From contig CAVSDD010000006.1 in the NCBI GenBank assembly GCA_963726795.1, positions 372,001 through 436,000 on the forward strand: DNA of 64,000 nucleotides, written 5' to 3'. The notes beneath the pieces are model-generated. The model was not told the DNA's origin, did no database searches, and saw only the letters and a program-made list of their open reading frames with translations. Both the position numbers and the translations under genes were made by a program. The stretch is from Hyphomicrobium_A sp963726795. Its GTDB lineage: Bacteria; Pseudomonadota; Alphaproteobacteria; Rhizobiales; Hyphomicrobiaceae. Shown piece after piece: positions 63,088 to 64,000 of the stretch (its first letter is position 1; every line of letters starts with the position of its first letter).

Positions 63088-63115
63088 AGGATGTCCACTA
63101 AGGGTCAAAAGCGAC
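63088..63115 (+). repeat. Dispersed GGTCAAAAGCGG repeat, copy 2
   Basis: GGATGTCCACTAAGGGTCAA then AAGCGACC resembles the element at 18746-18775 in inverted orientation. Similar sequences are often mis-annotated as short proteins beginning MSxxGQKR; this copy would give such a frame from 63091. Confidence 0.5.
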
Positions 63116-63310
63116 CTGAACACTGGCGAGTGAATTCTTGCGGCTCCATTCTGCATCGTGCCACGCGCACTGGACGCCGTGGTCGTACCGATATCGACTG
63201 CCGCAGTTTCGCTGCAGCGAGCATCTCGCATCAGAAAACGGCAACGCACTGTCGCCACGGTGCTGTCGATGTCCGCGCCCTTCCGCCGCCGACCCGACCA
63301 AGGGCGGCGC

Positions 63311-64000
63311 CTAAAGCCCTTTCGTTTTCGCCTCGTTCCACAGCTCGTCCATCTCGGCGAGCGTCGATTGCGCCGGCTCGCGGCCGCTCTCGGCCAGCCG
63401 CGCCTCGATGTGATGGAAGCGGCGGACGAACTTGCCGTTCGCCGCGCGCAGCGCGCCCTCGGGATCGAGCTTCAGGTGGCGCGCGACGTTGGCGAGCACG
63501 AACATGAGGTCGCCGAACTCCTCCTCGATCGCCTTGCGATCCTCGCCCGAAGCCACTTTGTAATCATCGCCCAGCGCCTGCTCGAGCTCGGCCAGCTCCT
63601 CCTTCACTTTGGCAAGGACGGGTGTGAGCGAGGGCCAGTCGAAACCGACCTTGGCCGCCTTGTTCTGCAGCTTCACCGCGCGGGTGAGCGCAGGGAGCGT
63701 CACCGGCACATTGTCGAGCACGCTGCGAGCTTCGTCGCCGGTCGGCGAACGCCCCGCCGCGTTCTCCGCTGCTTTGGCGCGATCCCAGAAGCCCGGCGCG
63801 GCGCCGGCGGCGCGCTCCTCTTTCGTGCCGAACACGTGCGGATGGCGGCGGATCATCTTGGCGGTGACCGCGTCAACGACGTCGGCGAATGCGAACGCGC
63901 CCTGCTCCTCGGCCATGCGGGAATGATAGACAACCTGAAACAGGAGATCGCCGAGCTCGTCCTTCAGGTCGTCGAGGTTGGAGCGCGCGATGGCGTCGGC
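63311..64000 (-). CDS. mazG: Nucleoside triphosphate pyrophosphohydrolase MazG, 5' end outside window
   Basis: The frame is open to base 64000 and stops at 63311. The end of the first MazG domain (DLKDELGDLLFQVVYHSRMA) is followed by RHPHVFG, GFWDRAKAAEN and the second domain (VGFDWPSLTPVLAKVKEELA, the EExxD motif in EEEFGDLMFVLANVARH). It hydrolyses dNTPs and (p)ppGpp-related nucleotides. Convergent with hflX across a long gap. Confidence 0.95.
   Translation of the reverse strand, partial: ADAIARSNLDDLKDELGDLLFQVVYHSRMAEEQGAFAFADVVDAVTAKMIRRHPHVFGTKEERAAGAAPGFWDRAKAAENAAGRSPTGDEARSVLDNVPVTLPALTRAVKLQNKAAKVGFDWPSLTPVLAKVKEELAELEQALGDDYKVASGEDRKAIEEEFGDLMFVLANVARHLKLDPEGALRAANGKFVRRFHHIEARLAESGREPAQSTLAEMDELWNEAKTKGL

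Larger units (their letters stand above)
62602..63310. other. Long intergenic region between hflX and mazG
   Basis: About 709 bases with no gene I can support. It contains a weak terminator-like structure (GCGA...TCGC then TTTTT at 62694-62714), a 30-codon low-complexity frame (62750-62842) without homology, and a dispersed repeat at 63088-63115. Several stop-rich frames suggest degenerated DNA. Confidence 0.6.

Overview
The window is a GC-rich stretch of an alphaproteobacterial chromosome, most likely order Hyphomicrobiales (Rhizobiales). The evidence is gene order: pdhA-pdhB-pdhC-lpdA-lipA-COQ10-like, then pncC/cinA, fused ispDF, dusB-ntrB-ntrC-ntrY-ntrX, dat, hfq, hflX and mazG, plus cysE-DUF3126-gamma carbonic anhydrase. 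Lineage-typical products (PAS_5 protein, C93 transglutaminase-like peptidase, E1-beta with its own lipoyl domain) and dispersed palindromic repeats agree. The genus cannot be fixed from sequence alone. No rRNA, tRNA, CRISPR array, IS transposase or phage gene was seen.

Layout. 0-20 kb is housekeeping and signalling: end of metH, a tiny membrane protein, a GNAT/deacetylase/crotonase operon, cysE, gamma-CA, PilZ, PAS, rhomboid, CBS, patatin, folE-hisI, an IscU-like scaffold, cupin, yidD, an MHYT-GGDEF-EAL protein, thrS, and two divergent regulator/enzyme pairs (LysR with an F420-reductase-like oxidoreductase; TetR with an alpha/beta hydrolase). 20.5-28.9 kb is an accessory island dominated by small secreted proteins: three cysteine-rich ones sharing CX3C pairs and a six-cysteine module, two RlpA-like double-psi barrels, a secreted protein that probably carried an SH3 domain, several other exported proteins, an orphan FdsD-like protein, a DCC/DUF393 thiol protein and a GIN-domain lipoprotein. 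29-37.3 kb has an EamA transporter, an L,D-transpeptidase, and the preQ0 genes queF-queD-queE and queC interleaved with an aldo/keto reductase and dps. 37.9-48.7 kb is enolase, FtsB-like, the pyruvate dehydrogenase genes with two embedded lipoproteins, lpdA, two GlsB-like membrane proteins and lipA. 48.9-64 kb is pentapeptide protein, pncC, marR, ispDF, dusB and the nitrogen two-component systems through mazG.

Two things stand out. First, at least seven genes (polysaccharide deacetylase, LysR, the SH3 secreted protein, L,D-transpeptidase, queF, ntrB, ntrY) are split by exactly one extra base each, and an eighth (29977-30473) by two. Whether this is assembly error or gene decay must be settled before those genes are called dead. 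Second, the E2 of pyruvate dehydrogenase has no lipoyl domain: the only lipoyl domain in the locus sits on E1-beta, whose linker carries an in-frame palindromic repeat, and the small gene between them has an internal amber codon.
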